DNA of 7,784 nt from Acidobacteriaceae bacterium (GTDB lineage Bacteria > Acidobacteriota > Terriglobia > Terriglobales > Acidobacteriaceae), in assembly GCA_003165095.1 (NCBI GenBank), contig PLSH01000285.1:1-7784 (forward strand), given 5' to 3'. Positions 1-7,784 of the stretch are shown here, one piece after another. Within the stretch, counting starts at the first letter, position 1; the number at the start of each line of letters is the position of its first letter. The notes under the pieces are model-generated. The model was not told where the DNA came from. It ran no database searches and saw nothing but the letters and a program-made list of their open reading frames with translations. A program made the translations under genes and the position numbers.

Positions 1-510
1 GGCGCTCTGCAGGCTCGGGCAGCGAACATCTACGATTTTAAGATGAGCTCGATTGACGGGCAGCAGGTAAGCCTGGTGAGCTACAAAGGCAAGGTTGTGC
101 TGCTGGTGAATGTGGCCAGCAAGTGCGGCTTCACTCCGCAATACGCTGCGCTTGAGGCGGTGTATGAAAAGTACAAAGACCGCGGGCTGGTGATCGTGGG
201 CATTCCGGCAAACAATTTTGCGCAGCAGGAGCCGGGCACGAACGAGGAAATCAAGACCTTCTGCACGCGCAAGTACAACGTCAGCTTCCCCATGATGGCC
301 AAGGTCAGCGTGAAGGGCGACGACCAGACGCCGCTCTACAAGTTCCTCACCGACGCATCATCCGATCCGCGGTTTGCCGGCGACATCAAGTGGAACTTTA
401 CCAAGTTTCTCTTTGATCGCAATGGCAAGCCGGTGGCGCGGTTTGAGCCGCCCGTAACGCCCGACTCGCCCCAGGTGACGGCGGCGATTGAAGCGGCGCT
501 CGGACAGTAG
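1..510 (+). CDS. Glutathione peroxidase family protein, cysteine type (5' end outside window)
   Basis: Reduces hydrogen and organic hydroperoxides. Enzymes with cysteine instead of selenocysteine usually take electrons from thioredoxin. The frame is open to the left edge, and the family's first strand (NIYDF) lies before the first visible ATG at 43, so that ATG is internal and the true start is upstream. Counting from the first codon of the window, the NVASKCGFTPQY motif gives peroxidatic Cys42, FAQQEPG gives Gln76 and WNFTKF gives Trp131-Asn132, so the catalytic tetrad is complete. Cys88 in FCTRKY matches the usual resolving cysteine. The common FPCNQF motif reads IPANNF here, so that third, non-essential cysteine is lost. 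The residues before NIYDF (ALQARAA) look like the end of a signal peptide, so the enzyme may be exported; this cannot be settled without the upstream bases. The gene converges with the hydrolase gene, stop to stop. The family is certain; the electron donor and location are inferred. Confidence 0.95.
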   Translation, partial: GALQARAANIYDFKMSSIDGQQVSLVSYKGKVVLLVNVASKCGFTPQYAALEAVYEKYKDRGLVIVGIPANNFAQQEPGTNEEIKTFCTRKYNVSFPMMAKVSVKGDDQTPLYKFLTDASSDPRFAGDIKWNFTKFLFDRNGKPVARFEPPVTPDSPQVTAAIEAALGQ

Positions 511-632
511 GGGCGGCGGAGCGGAGCCTATTCGCATCGAGCTGTTGCCTCATTGAAGCCCCTCAAAACGAGTGCGGGCAAGGCTCAACCCTTGTCGAGC
601 TGCGGCAGTGATTGCAGGTGCTTCGTAGCCGC
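511..632. other. Convergent intergenic gap, no gene seen
   Basis: These 122 bases lie between the stop codons of two converging genes, where a two-way terminator would be expected. The best hairpin I find is only 5 bp (CAAGG at 579-583 with CCTTG at 590-594). On the minus strand its nearest T-run is about ten bases away, so I do not call a terminator. The 8-mer TCGAGCTG occurs twice (537-544 and 595-602), probably by chance. Confidence 0.6.
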
Positions 633-1559
633 CTACATCGCCGGCTTCGTGGCAGCGTTCGCGGCCTCGTGGCAGAGGGCGGCATGGACTTGAGCGCTCG
701 CCGCCGCGGGCCGGTTCTCAGTGCCGCTGCTCGCCTCCGGCGCACTCTTCATCTCATGCAGCAGCTTCACCAGCCGGGCAAATCCCTGCTCGCGCGCCGT
801 CTTATTCCCCGGCACAATGTTGCCCGGATCCTCACCGGCACGCATGAAGCCGTGTCCCGCGCCATCGTACGTAACGGGCTCGTATTTTTTGCCCGCGGCC
901 TTCATTGCTTCGATTGTGCCGGGAACAGTGGCCCCAATGCGCGCGTCGTTGCCTGCGTAGAACCCATACACCGGAGCGGTAATCGCAGAAACATCCGCCG
1001 GCCCTGGACCATAGAACACAAAGGCGGCCGACAGGTCCCTGCGGTGGGCTGCGAACGCGAAAGACTTGCCCCCACCCCAACAGAAGCCCACCACTGCAAT
1101 CTTTCCGTTGGCGGCGGGCAGATGTTTGCCGTAGTCGGCCGCGGCGTCCAGGTCTGCGAGAACCACACCCGGATCCAGGCCGGAAACTGCCTTGATGGTT
1201 GCATCCTGGTTGGGAAACTCGCTGGAGCCGCCGCCGTTCGGGCCAAACCCGCTCAGCAGGTCGGGAGCGATCACGATGAATCCCTGCCCAGCCAACTCGT
1301 CGGCCATCTCCTTGGCCCAATCGCTGAGCCCGAAGATCTCGTGAATCAGAATCACCACCGGAGCCTTGGTTTTCACCTCGGGGTACACAACCAGGGCCTG
1401 AACGCTGCGGCCGCCGTGCTGAAGTGTGATGTATTCACGGTGGCGCGGGGAAGCGTCGAGGCGTGCCTTGGCCCAGTCCTGCGCAGGCAGGGAAGCGGCG
1501 AACACGGCAAGCAGCAGGAAGACAGCAGGATTAAGGGTGCGGGGAAGCGCGATTTTCAT
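633..1559 (-). CDS. Exported dienelactone hydrolase family protein
   Basis: An alpha/beta hydrolase of 308 residues. Family members hydrolyse dienelactone-type or other ester and lactone bonds; the true substrate here is unknown. Residues 1-26 form a signal peptide (basic start, a hydrophobic run around PAVFLLLAVF, cleavage near LPAQ), so the product is probably periplasmic. Glu74 in HEIFG is the family's conserved glutamate near the active site. The triad is Cys160 in GFCWGG, Asp205 in AGNDARI and His236 in GAGHGF, all intact. From about residue 272 to the end there is an Ala-rich, low-complexity tail of some 35 residues that is not part of the usual fold. The start is firm: an in-frame TAG lies only three codons upstream (1569-1571) and the signal peptide begins at this ATG. 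No clear Shine-Dalgarno sequence precedes it. The gene lies downstream of clpB on the same strand but beyond clpB's terminator, so it probably has its own promoter. Confidence 0.93.
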   Translation of the reverse strand: MKIALPRTLNPAVFLLLAVFAASLPAQDWAKARLDASPRHREYITLQHGGRSVQALVVYPEVKTKAPVVILIHEIFGLSDWAKEMADELAGQGFIVIAPDLLSGFGPNGGGSSEFPNQDATIKAVSGLDPGVVLADLDAAADYGKHLPAANGKIAVVGFCWGGGKSFAFAAHRRDLSAAFVFYGPGPADVSAITAPVYGFYAGNDARIGATVPGTIEAMKAAGKKYEPVTYDGAGHGFMRAGEDPGNIVPGNKTAREQGFARLVKLLHEMKSAPEASSGTENRPAAASAQVHAALCHEAANAATKPAM

Positions 1560-1645
1560 GGGCCAAGTCTAGCCGCGGGGAAGATCGGGTGGCAAGCGTT
1601 TTCGCAGCATCCGGGATCAGTGCGAAGTCTCCTCCTTTGAAATCA

Positions 1646-1675
1646 AAACAGGCTCCGCAATCACGGAGCCTGTTT
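1646..1675 (-). terminator. Rho-independent terminator of clpB
   Basis: A perfect 12-bp inverted repeat (1646-1657 with 1664-1675, core GGCTCCG/CGGAGCC) encloses a six-base loop. Read on the minus strand, the stem runs into TGTTTTGATTT, a T-rich tract. It lies 44 bases after the clpB stop codon and before the hydrolase gene, so it should end the clpB transcript and uncouple the hydrolase from it. Confidence 0.88.
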
Positions 1676-1677
1676 GC

Positions 1678-1712
1678 TGATTACTGACCACTGATCACTG
1701 ATCCCTGACCAC
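1678..1712. repeat. Heptamer tandem repeat, five units, consensus TGAYCAC
   Basis: Five contiguous 7-bp units fit the consensus TGAYCAC. Unit 1 differs at its fifth base (T) and unit 4 at its sixth (C); units 2 and 5 are identical (TGACCAC). The array sits between the clpB stop codon and the clpB terminator, so it should be transcribed in the 3' untranslated region. A shorter array with the same consensus lies upstream of clpB at 4413-4433. Confidence 0.85.
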
Positions 1713-1719
1713 TGTTTTC

Positions 1720-4344
<2,625 letters not shown>

Positions 4345-4350
4345 CGTTTT

Positions 4351-4354
4351 CCTC
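4351..4354 (-). promoter_or_regulatory. Shine-Dalgarno site deciding the clpB start
   Basis: GAGG on the minus strand, six bases before the ATG at 4344 (GAGGAAAACG then ATG). It supports this start over the in-frame TTG eleven codons upstream. Confidence 0.75.
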
Positions 4355-4392
4355 AGTGTTCTCTGTCCATTGTTCAAAGTAGGAGGTTCAGC

Positions 4393-4408
4393 CGATCAAA
4401 ACTGATCG
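4393..4408. repeat. Small perfect dyad in the clpB leader
   Basis: CGATCA and TGATCG pair perfectly around a four-base loop. In clpB RNA this would be a 6-bp hairpin about 50 bases before the start codon. It is followed on that strand by AACCTCCT (4388-4381), which resembles the anti-Shine-Dalgarno sequence. Any regulatory role is a guess. Confidence 0.5.
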
Positions 4409-4412
4409 CTTC

Positions 4413-4433
4413 TGACCACCGATCACTGACCAC
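4413..4433. repeat. Heptamer tandem repeat, three units, upstream of clpB
   Basis: Three contiguous 7-bp units: the first and third are TGACCAC and the middle one is CGATCAC. It has the same consensus and orientation as the five-unit array beyond the clpB stop (1678-1712); 16 of 17 bases match between 4412-4428 and 1684-1700. It lies in the leader or promoter region of clpB. Confidence 0.8.
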
Positions 4434-4460
4434 CGGTGTCCCATCCCCTCGATAAATCTG

Positions 4461-4486
4461 ATGAATCTATAGCAGAAGAGATTCAT
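4461..4486. promoter_or_regulatory. Perfect 8-bp inverted repeat, possible clpB operator
   Basis: ATGAATCT (4461-4468) and AGATTCAT (4479-4486) are exact reverse complements separated by ten bases. The element starts 117 bases upstream of the clpB start, in an AT-rich block. On the minus strand it includes TGCTATAGA (4474-4466), which could be a weak extended -10. It matches neither CIRCE (TTAGCACTC-N9-GAGTGCTAA) nor HAIR (CTTGAGT-N7-ACTCAAG). No T-run follows it on either strand, which argues against a terminator for the phosphatase gene. The dyad itself is certain; the operator role is inferred. Confidence 0.5.
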
Positions 4487-4507
4487 GAAATATGAGCGTA
4501 TTAGGCT

Positions 4508-4535
4508 AATATATGAAAAAATAGAATAACTTGAA
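4508..4535 (-). promoter_or_regulatory. Candidate clpB promoter
   Basis: On the minus strand TTCAAG (4535-4530) is followed after 16 bases by TATATT (4513-4508), which matches the -10 consensus at five of six positions. A perfect -35 hexamer TTGACA lies just upstream (4544-4539) but has only T-rich sequence at the -10 distance. Either version would put transcription start about 155-175 bases before clpB. I see no clear match to a heat-shock sigma-32 promoter. Confidence 0.35.
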
Positions 4536-4586
4536 CGATGTCAATCAGATATGCCCAAGGTTTCCTGTTGCTCCATGCCGAAATCC

Positions 4587-6662
4587 TCAGACTCGGGCAA
4601 AATGCGGCACCGTCAGCTTAGTCGAGGACTCCTGCCCGGTCGCCAGACGCGTGAATGTGAGCACCGTTATGTCATCCTCCTGCCCGAATTGGACGGCCGT
4701 CTCCGACGCCTCGGCAGCCCCGGGATTGGTTGCAAAAAGCGCGCCGAGCCGCTCGAAACTGAATATCTCCCCGCTCGGCTTCCGCGCCTCAAGCAGGCCG
4801 TCGGTGTAAAGAGCAAAGTGGTCGCCTTCGTGCATGAAAAACGCTGTCTCCTGGTAGGTCACGCCGGGGAGCAAGCCCAGCGGAAGCGCGCCTGGCAGTT
4901 CGATCTCCTTCTGATTCAGGATCGGTGCCGGATGGCCCGCGCTCGCCACCACGCATTCGCCGTCCGGGCCCACGCACAGGGCCAGGCACGTGGTAAAGCC
5001 GCCCTGCAACCGCCCGCACAGCCTCTGGTTCAGCTCCGCCAACAACTCCGCCGGGTCCGGAACAAACTTGGCCAGGGTGCGCACTGAGCCCACAATCAAC
5101 GAGACGGTCATCGCCGCCTTCAGGCCCTTGCCGCTCACGTCGCCCAGCAGGATCAGCGTCGAGCCGGTCAACTCGCCCTCCAGCGGAATCACCTGAAAGA
5201 AATCGCCGCCCACCTCCTGCGCGGGACGATAGGCGCTGGTGAATGCAAACCCGGGCAGTTGAGGCAGAGTCTCGGGAATCAGCACCTGCTGCAACTCGCG
5301 CGCACTCTTCAGCTCCTGTTCCATCGCGCCCTGGCGTCGCGTCGTCTCCCGCATAAAACGGTAAACAGCGTAAATAATGGCCAGCAGCAGCAGCGTGTTG
5401 GCCAGCATCTGCGGCGTCAACGCATTGCCGTTGAAATGGAAGAGCGGCGCGGCGATTTTGTCTGCCAGGGTCCAGTGCGTAAAGCGGCTGCCTTGCGCCA
5501 AAGCCACCCGCACCACAAAGAGCATCTCCGCCAGCAGCGCGGCCGTCGCCAGCAGCCAGCGCGCTCGATCCAGGCGCTTGCGCAGCGCAAAGCCCAGCAG
5601 CACAAAGGGGAACATCTGCGTCGCAGTAAAAATTACCGTGAGAATGCCGTCTGCCCCCTGCACCCACGAGGCCAGCCATGGGTTGCTCCAGTCAAACAGC
5701 GTCAGCAATCCATCCAGCGACGCGCAACTGAGGCTCACGATTGCCAACCAATCGGTGGCCGCCGACAGCCGCCGGTTGCCGTCCAGTTGCAGCAGGTAGA
5801 GCAGCAGGAACCACAGTCCGATGTCCTGCACGCTCAGCACCGGCTGCAACCATCCCAGCGCCACGCTGTAGGTGAGCGGAAGGCGCAGCCCCACCAGGAA
5901 CAGCGCAATCACGGGCGAGCCGCTGAACGCCGCCATGGCCAGAAGCACCAGTTGCGAGCGGTCGCGCAGCCACGACAGCAGGCTCAGCACCATCACCAGC
6001 CCATACAGCGATTGCAAGGCAAAATTGTACTGGTTGCTTTGCAGCCATTTGTAATCGAGCTCGTTTTTCTGAGCGGTTATGTCCTTCAAGCTGCCCGCGG
6101 CAGGCGCGTAGTAAAGGCCGCCGAGCGAGTCGGGATCGAAGGAGGTCAGCGGACCCTTCCACACCCGCAGCGCAAGCACCCCATCCCGCGCCTCTCCCAG
6201 GTTGAAGATCTGCGCCGCCTGCGAATACGGATAAGAGGGATCCGGCGGAAGTGTGCCGTTGCTGCCCATGAGCCGCCCGTTCCAGTAAACCTCGTATGCG
6301 TTGTCTACCTCCCGGATCAGCAGAAAGAACTCCGGCGAGGCGCCCGGCGCCGGCGAAAAATGGATGTGCTTGCGGTACCACGCGTAGCCCACATACGCCG
6401 GATGGCCCTGCTCGCCCCATGTCTTATCCGTGCTGAGCTGTTCCCAGCCCGCGGTTCCCGTAGTGTCAGCAGTCTGCGGTTGCGCGAAGGCGGCATTGTC
6501 GCCGGTGTGGAACTGCCACGGCCCATCGAGCGGCGCGGTCCCTTTGCCCAGGCCTTCAACATCGAGCACTGCGGGTGCGGTTTGGGCGGCAAGTTGTGGC
6601 GCAACAACACCCAGAGCAAGCAAAAACAGTCCTGCGGCTAGCGGCAAATGGCGGGGAAGCAT
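4587..6662 (-). CDS. Membrane-bound SpoIIE/PP2C phosphatase with secreted sensor domain and 7TM region
   Basis: A 691-residue signalling protein. A signal peptide (1-27) leads to a secreted beta-rich domain (about 30-195) with the look of a galactose-binding or 7TMR-DISM sensor (DGPWQFHTGD, YAWYRKHIHF, YEVYWNGRLMG). About seven membrane helices follow (roughly 213-435), then a short helical linker (438-462, ARELQQVLIP, the usual entry to this phosphatase type). The cytoplasmic SpoIIE domain (about 470-672) has the metal-binding motifs GGDFF with Asp487, GDVSGKG with Asp508, AGHPAP at 575-580, YTDGLLEA with Asp621 and QEDDIT with Asp663-664, so it should be active. Such enzymes usually dephosphorylate anti-sigma-factor antagonists; no such partner is in this window. 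The ATG at 6662 is chosen because the signal peptide begins there; the open frame runs 282 codons further upstream, but that part is the shadow of the permease gene. It is divergent from the permease and ends 242 bases before clpB. Confidence 0.92.
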   Translation of the reverse strand: MLPRHLPLAAGLFLLALGVVAPQLAAQTAPAVLDVEGLGKGTAPLDGPWQFHTGDNAAFAQPQTADTTGTAGWEQLSTDKTWGEQGHPAYVGYAWYRKHIHFSPAPGASPEFFLLIREVDNAYEVYWNGRLMGSNGTLPPDPSYPYSQAAQIFNLGEARDGVLALRVWKGPLTSFDPDSLGGLYYAPAAGSLKDITAQKNELDYKWLQSNQYNFALQSLYGLVMVLSLLSWLRDRSQLVLLAMAAFSGSPVIALFLVGLRLPLTYSVALGWLQPVLSVQDIGLWFLLLYLLQLDGNRRLSAATDWLAIVSLSCASLDGLLTLFDWSNPWLASWVQGADGILTVIFTATQMFPFVLLGFALRKRLDRARWLLATAALLAEMLFVVRVALAQGSRFTHWTLADKIAAPLFHFNGNALTPQMLANTLLLLAIIYAVYRFMRETTRRQGAMEQELKSARELQQVLIPETLPQLPGFAFTSAYRPAQEVGGDFFQVIPLEGELTGSTLILLGDVSGKGLKAAMTVSLIVGSVRTLAKFVPDPAELLAELNQRLCGRLQGGFTTCLALCVGPDGECVVASAGHPAPILNQKEIELPGALPLGLLPGVTYQETAFFMHEGDHFALYTDGLLEARKPSGEIFSFERLGALFATNPGAAEASETAVQFGQEDDITVLTFTRLATGQESSTKLTVPHFARV

Positions 6663-6764
6663 GGGAAAAGCATACCTTGTTGAATTTGAGTGCGACAGAA
6701 AATTCTTTGGGTAGATTCCTGCGTCCTGCCCTCGACGCAAGCGGCACTCTACAATAAGAATCGA
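6663..6764. promoter_or_regulatory. Divergent promoter region, phosphatase and permease
   Basis: These 102 bases separate two divergent start codons. On the plus strand TACAAT (6750-6755), a five-of-six -10 match, ends only nine bases before the permease ATG, and no Shine-Dalgarno sequence fits between. On the minus strand TATGCT (6674-6669) ends six bases before the phosphatase ATG, with AAGG slightly further upstream. If these are the real -10 boxes, both messages would be almost leaderless. I find no good -35 for either. Confidence 0.35.
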
Positions 6765-7580
6765 ATGTTCCATCTCTCCGGTTTGCCCGCATACATGGAC
6801 TGGCACTGGCTCTGGCTCACCGTGGCCGCGTTTCTGGCCGGGGTGTTGAACGCCGTGGCCGGGGGCGGATCCTTTCTCCTGTTTCCCGCCATGCTCAGCA
6901 TGAAAATGCTCCCCGTGCAGGCCAACGCAACCAATACCGTGGCCATCTGGCCCGGCCAACTCACGTCCATCGCCGCGTATCGGCACGACATCGGCCGCAA
7001 CCTGCATCTGGCCTGGCCCATGGGGCTGGCGGGCTTGCTGGGCGGCACCGCCGGAGCCGTGGTGCTGCTCAATACCCCGCAGACGACCTTTCTCCATCTC
7101 GTGCCCTGGCTGCTGCTCGTGGCCGCGTCCATATTTGCCGCCAGCGGACCGGTGTCGCGCTGGCTCGCCCGCCGCAATCGGGAGCGCAACCACGGCACGA
7201 TCTCGGATCAGCCCCAGCCCCCGCGCCGCCTGCCGGTTTTCTTCGCCACCATCTTCGTCAGCTTTTACATCGGCTACTTCGGCGCGGGCGCCGGCTTTCT
7301 CCTTATCACTTTGCTTTCCCTCTTCGGGTATCAGGACCTGCACGCCATTAACGCTCTCAAAGTGGTCGCCAACACCATGGCCAACGGCATCGCCTTCATC
7401 ATCTTTGTGGCCGATGGTCAGGTTGTCTGGCGCTACTGCCTGCTCGCCATGCTCACCTGCGCCATCGGAGGGTATACCTCGGCCAGCATGGCGCGCCGCG
7501 TACCTCAATCCCTGCTGCGGGCCATCGTGGTCTTCATCGGCCTCTCCATGGCCGCATGGTTCTTCTGGAGAAGCGGCTGA
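6765..7580 (+). CDS. TauE/SafE (TSUP) family membrane permease
   Basis: An inner-membrane protein of 271 residues with about eight hydrophobic segments (roughly 13-30, 34-50, 54-70, 84-103, 112-127, 156-185, 196-216 and 223-267, the last covering more than one helix). TSUP proteins export or import sulfite, sulfonates or related small anions; substrates cannot be told from sequence. The family's internal duplication is visible: AGVLNAVAGGGSFLLFPAML near residue 25 is echoed by IGYFGAGAGFLLITLLSLFG near 169, each followed by an asparagine-containing helix (ANATNTVA and INALKVVANT). A basic loop at 133-155 joins the halves. I chose the ATG at 6765; MDWHWLW at 6795 is a plausible alternative, since neither has a strong ribosome site. 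The frame extends upstream to 6690, but that stretch does not look like the family. No sulfur-metabolism gene is nearby to suggest a substrate. Confidence 0.9.
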   Translation: MFHLSGLPAYMDWHWLWLTVAAFLAGVLNAVAGGGSFLLFPAMLSMKMLPVQANATNTVAIWPGQLTSIAAYRHDIGRNLHLAWPMGLAGLLGGTAGAVVLLNTPQTTFLHLVPWLLLVAASIFAASGPVSRWLARRNRERNHGTISDQPQPPRRLPVFFATIFVSFYIGYFGAGAGFLLITLLSLFGYQDLHAINALKVVANTMANGIAFIIFVADGQVVWRYCLLAMLTCAIGGYTSASMARRVPQSLLRAIVVFIGLSMAAWFFWRSG

Positions 7581-7581
7581 A

Positions 7582-7602
7582 AACAGGGAACAGGGAATAG
7601 GG
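7582..7602. repeat. Heptamer tandem repeat, three units of AACAGGG
   Basis: Two exact AACAGGG units and a third, AATAGGG, begin two bases after the permease stop codon. The period is the same 7 bp as in the arrays around clpB, but the sequence is different. Confidence 0.8.
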
Positions 7603-7665
7603 GCGGGAATCAGAGCTGCGATAAGGCTGCAACCGGTCCCCTACCGTTCACCTCTCGCTTTGAAA

Positions 7666-7732
7666 GGGCACGGCTTCACAGCCTGCGGAAAAACAATGCT
7701 TTGTAACAAGGGCACGGCTTTAGCCGGGCCGC
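7666..7732. repeat. Pair of GGGCACGGCTT interspersed repeats
   Basis: The 11-mer GGGCACGGCTT occurs at 7666-7676 and 7710-7720, 44 bases apart. The second copy continues into a small hairpin (CGGCT/AGCCG at 7715-7726); the first has only GGCT/AGCC at 7673-7684 and then drifts. They resemble interspersed palindromic units I associate with acidobacterial intergenic DNA. I see no open frame of note here. Confidence 0.65.
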
Positions 7733-7749
7733 AAATGCCCCAAAAGAAA

Positions 7750-7771
7750 CCGCGGGCTTCAGCCCCTGCGG
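7750..7771. repeat. GGGCTTCAGCCC-type hairpin repeat
   Basis: CCGCGGGCT (7750-7758) pairs with AGCCC (7761-7765) and, past a two-base bulge, GCGG (7768-7771), around a two-base loop. It is related in form to the units at 7666 and 7710, whose cores are GGCTTCACAGCC and CGGCTTTAGCCG. The stretch 7603-7784 has no gene; the last 13 bases show nothing. Confidence 0.65.
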
Positions 7772-7784
7772 AACGTTCCTCAGG

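Noticed and set aside
579..594. A 5-bp hairpin in the convergent gap as a two-way terminator
   Set aside because: The stem is too short, and no T-run directly follows it on either strand.
1569..1638. A strong ribosome-site-like AAAGGAGG (1631-1638, minus strand) with a 13-codon leader ORF (1569-1610) before the hydrolase
   Set aside because: The site is 20 bases from the nearest ATG, too far to serve it, and the tiny ORF has no recognisable character. It is probably chance, though its place just after the clpB terminator is curious.
612..1640. A 342-codon open frame on the plus strand, opposite the hydrolase
   Set aside because: It covers a hydrolase gene with an intact triad and signal peptide, and its translation shows no domain. 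It is a shadow frame.
4380..4386. AGGAGG on the plus strand between clpB and the phosphatase as a ribosome site
   Set aside because: No start codon or convincing frame follows at proper spacing on that strand.
4461..4486. The upstream clpB dyad as a terminator for the phosphatase gene
   Set aside because: The stem is AT-rich, the loop is ten bases and no T-run follows on the minus strand. An operator-like role fits better.
5259..6641. A 460-codon open frame on the plus strand, opposite the phosphatase
   Set aside because: Same reason: a low-complexity Arg/Gln/His-rich translation opposite a gene with intact catalytic motifs.
6663..7508. A 282-codon N-terminal extension of the phosphatase frame
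   Set aside because: It runs antisense through the permease gene and has Gly/His/Glu-rich sequence. The phosphatase's signal peptide begins at the ATG at 6662.

Overview
The window is GC-rich (estimated by eye) and densely coded. It carries five protein genes, all of the stress or envelope housekeeping type. I think it comes from a member of the Acidobacteriota, probably class Terriglobia. The basis is resemblance only: the exported sensor domain fused to seven membrane helices and a SpoIIE phosphatase, and the intergenic repeats (7-bp tandem repeats, and GGGCTTCAGCCC-type hairpins at the right edge), look like what I know from that group. No taxonomic marker gene is present.

Layout from left to right. 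(1) Positions 1-510, plus strand: 3' part of a cysteine-type glutathione peroxidase whose start lies outside the window. (2) Positions 633-1559, minus strand, convergent with it: an exported dienelactone-hydrolase-family enzyme with an intact Cys-Asp-His triad. (3) Positions 1646-1712: a strong hairpin terminator and a 7-bp tandem repeat, at the 3' end of clpB. (4) Positions 1720-4344, minus strand: full-length ClpB disaggregase. (5) Positions 4345-4586: a 242-bp non-coding leader/promoter region with a second copy of the 7-bp repeat, two perfect dyads and an AT-rich block. (6) Positions 4587-6662, minus strand: a 691-residue membrane-bound SpoIIE/PP2C phosphatase with a secreted N-terminal sensor domain. 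(7) Positions 6663-6764: a 102-bp divergent promoter region. (8) Positions 6765-7580, plus strand: a TauE/SafE (TSUP) family membrane permease. (9) Positions 7581-7784: no gene, only short interspersed repeats.

How the genes fit together. The peroxidase removes peroxides, ClpB rescues aggregated proteins, and the phosphatase probably reads an envelope signal and acts on a partner-switching (anti-sigma or anti-anti-sigma) pathway encoded elsewhere. The shared theme is stress, but nothing shows that these genes form one operon. A terminator separates clpB from the hydrolase, and a 242-bp gap with its own promoter-like elements separates the phosphatase from clpB.

I found no mobile element, tRNA, rRNA, CRISPR array or convincing new multi-gene system. 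The less ordinary content is in the gaps: related heptamer arrays at both ends of clpB, a perfect 8-bp dyad upstream of clpB that matches no heat-shock operator I know, and a mixture of repeat types after the permease gene. The very long open frames on the strand opposite clpB and the phosphatase are GC-bias shadows.
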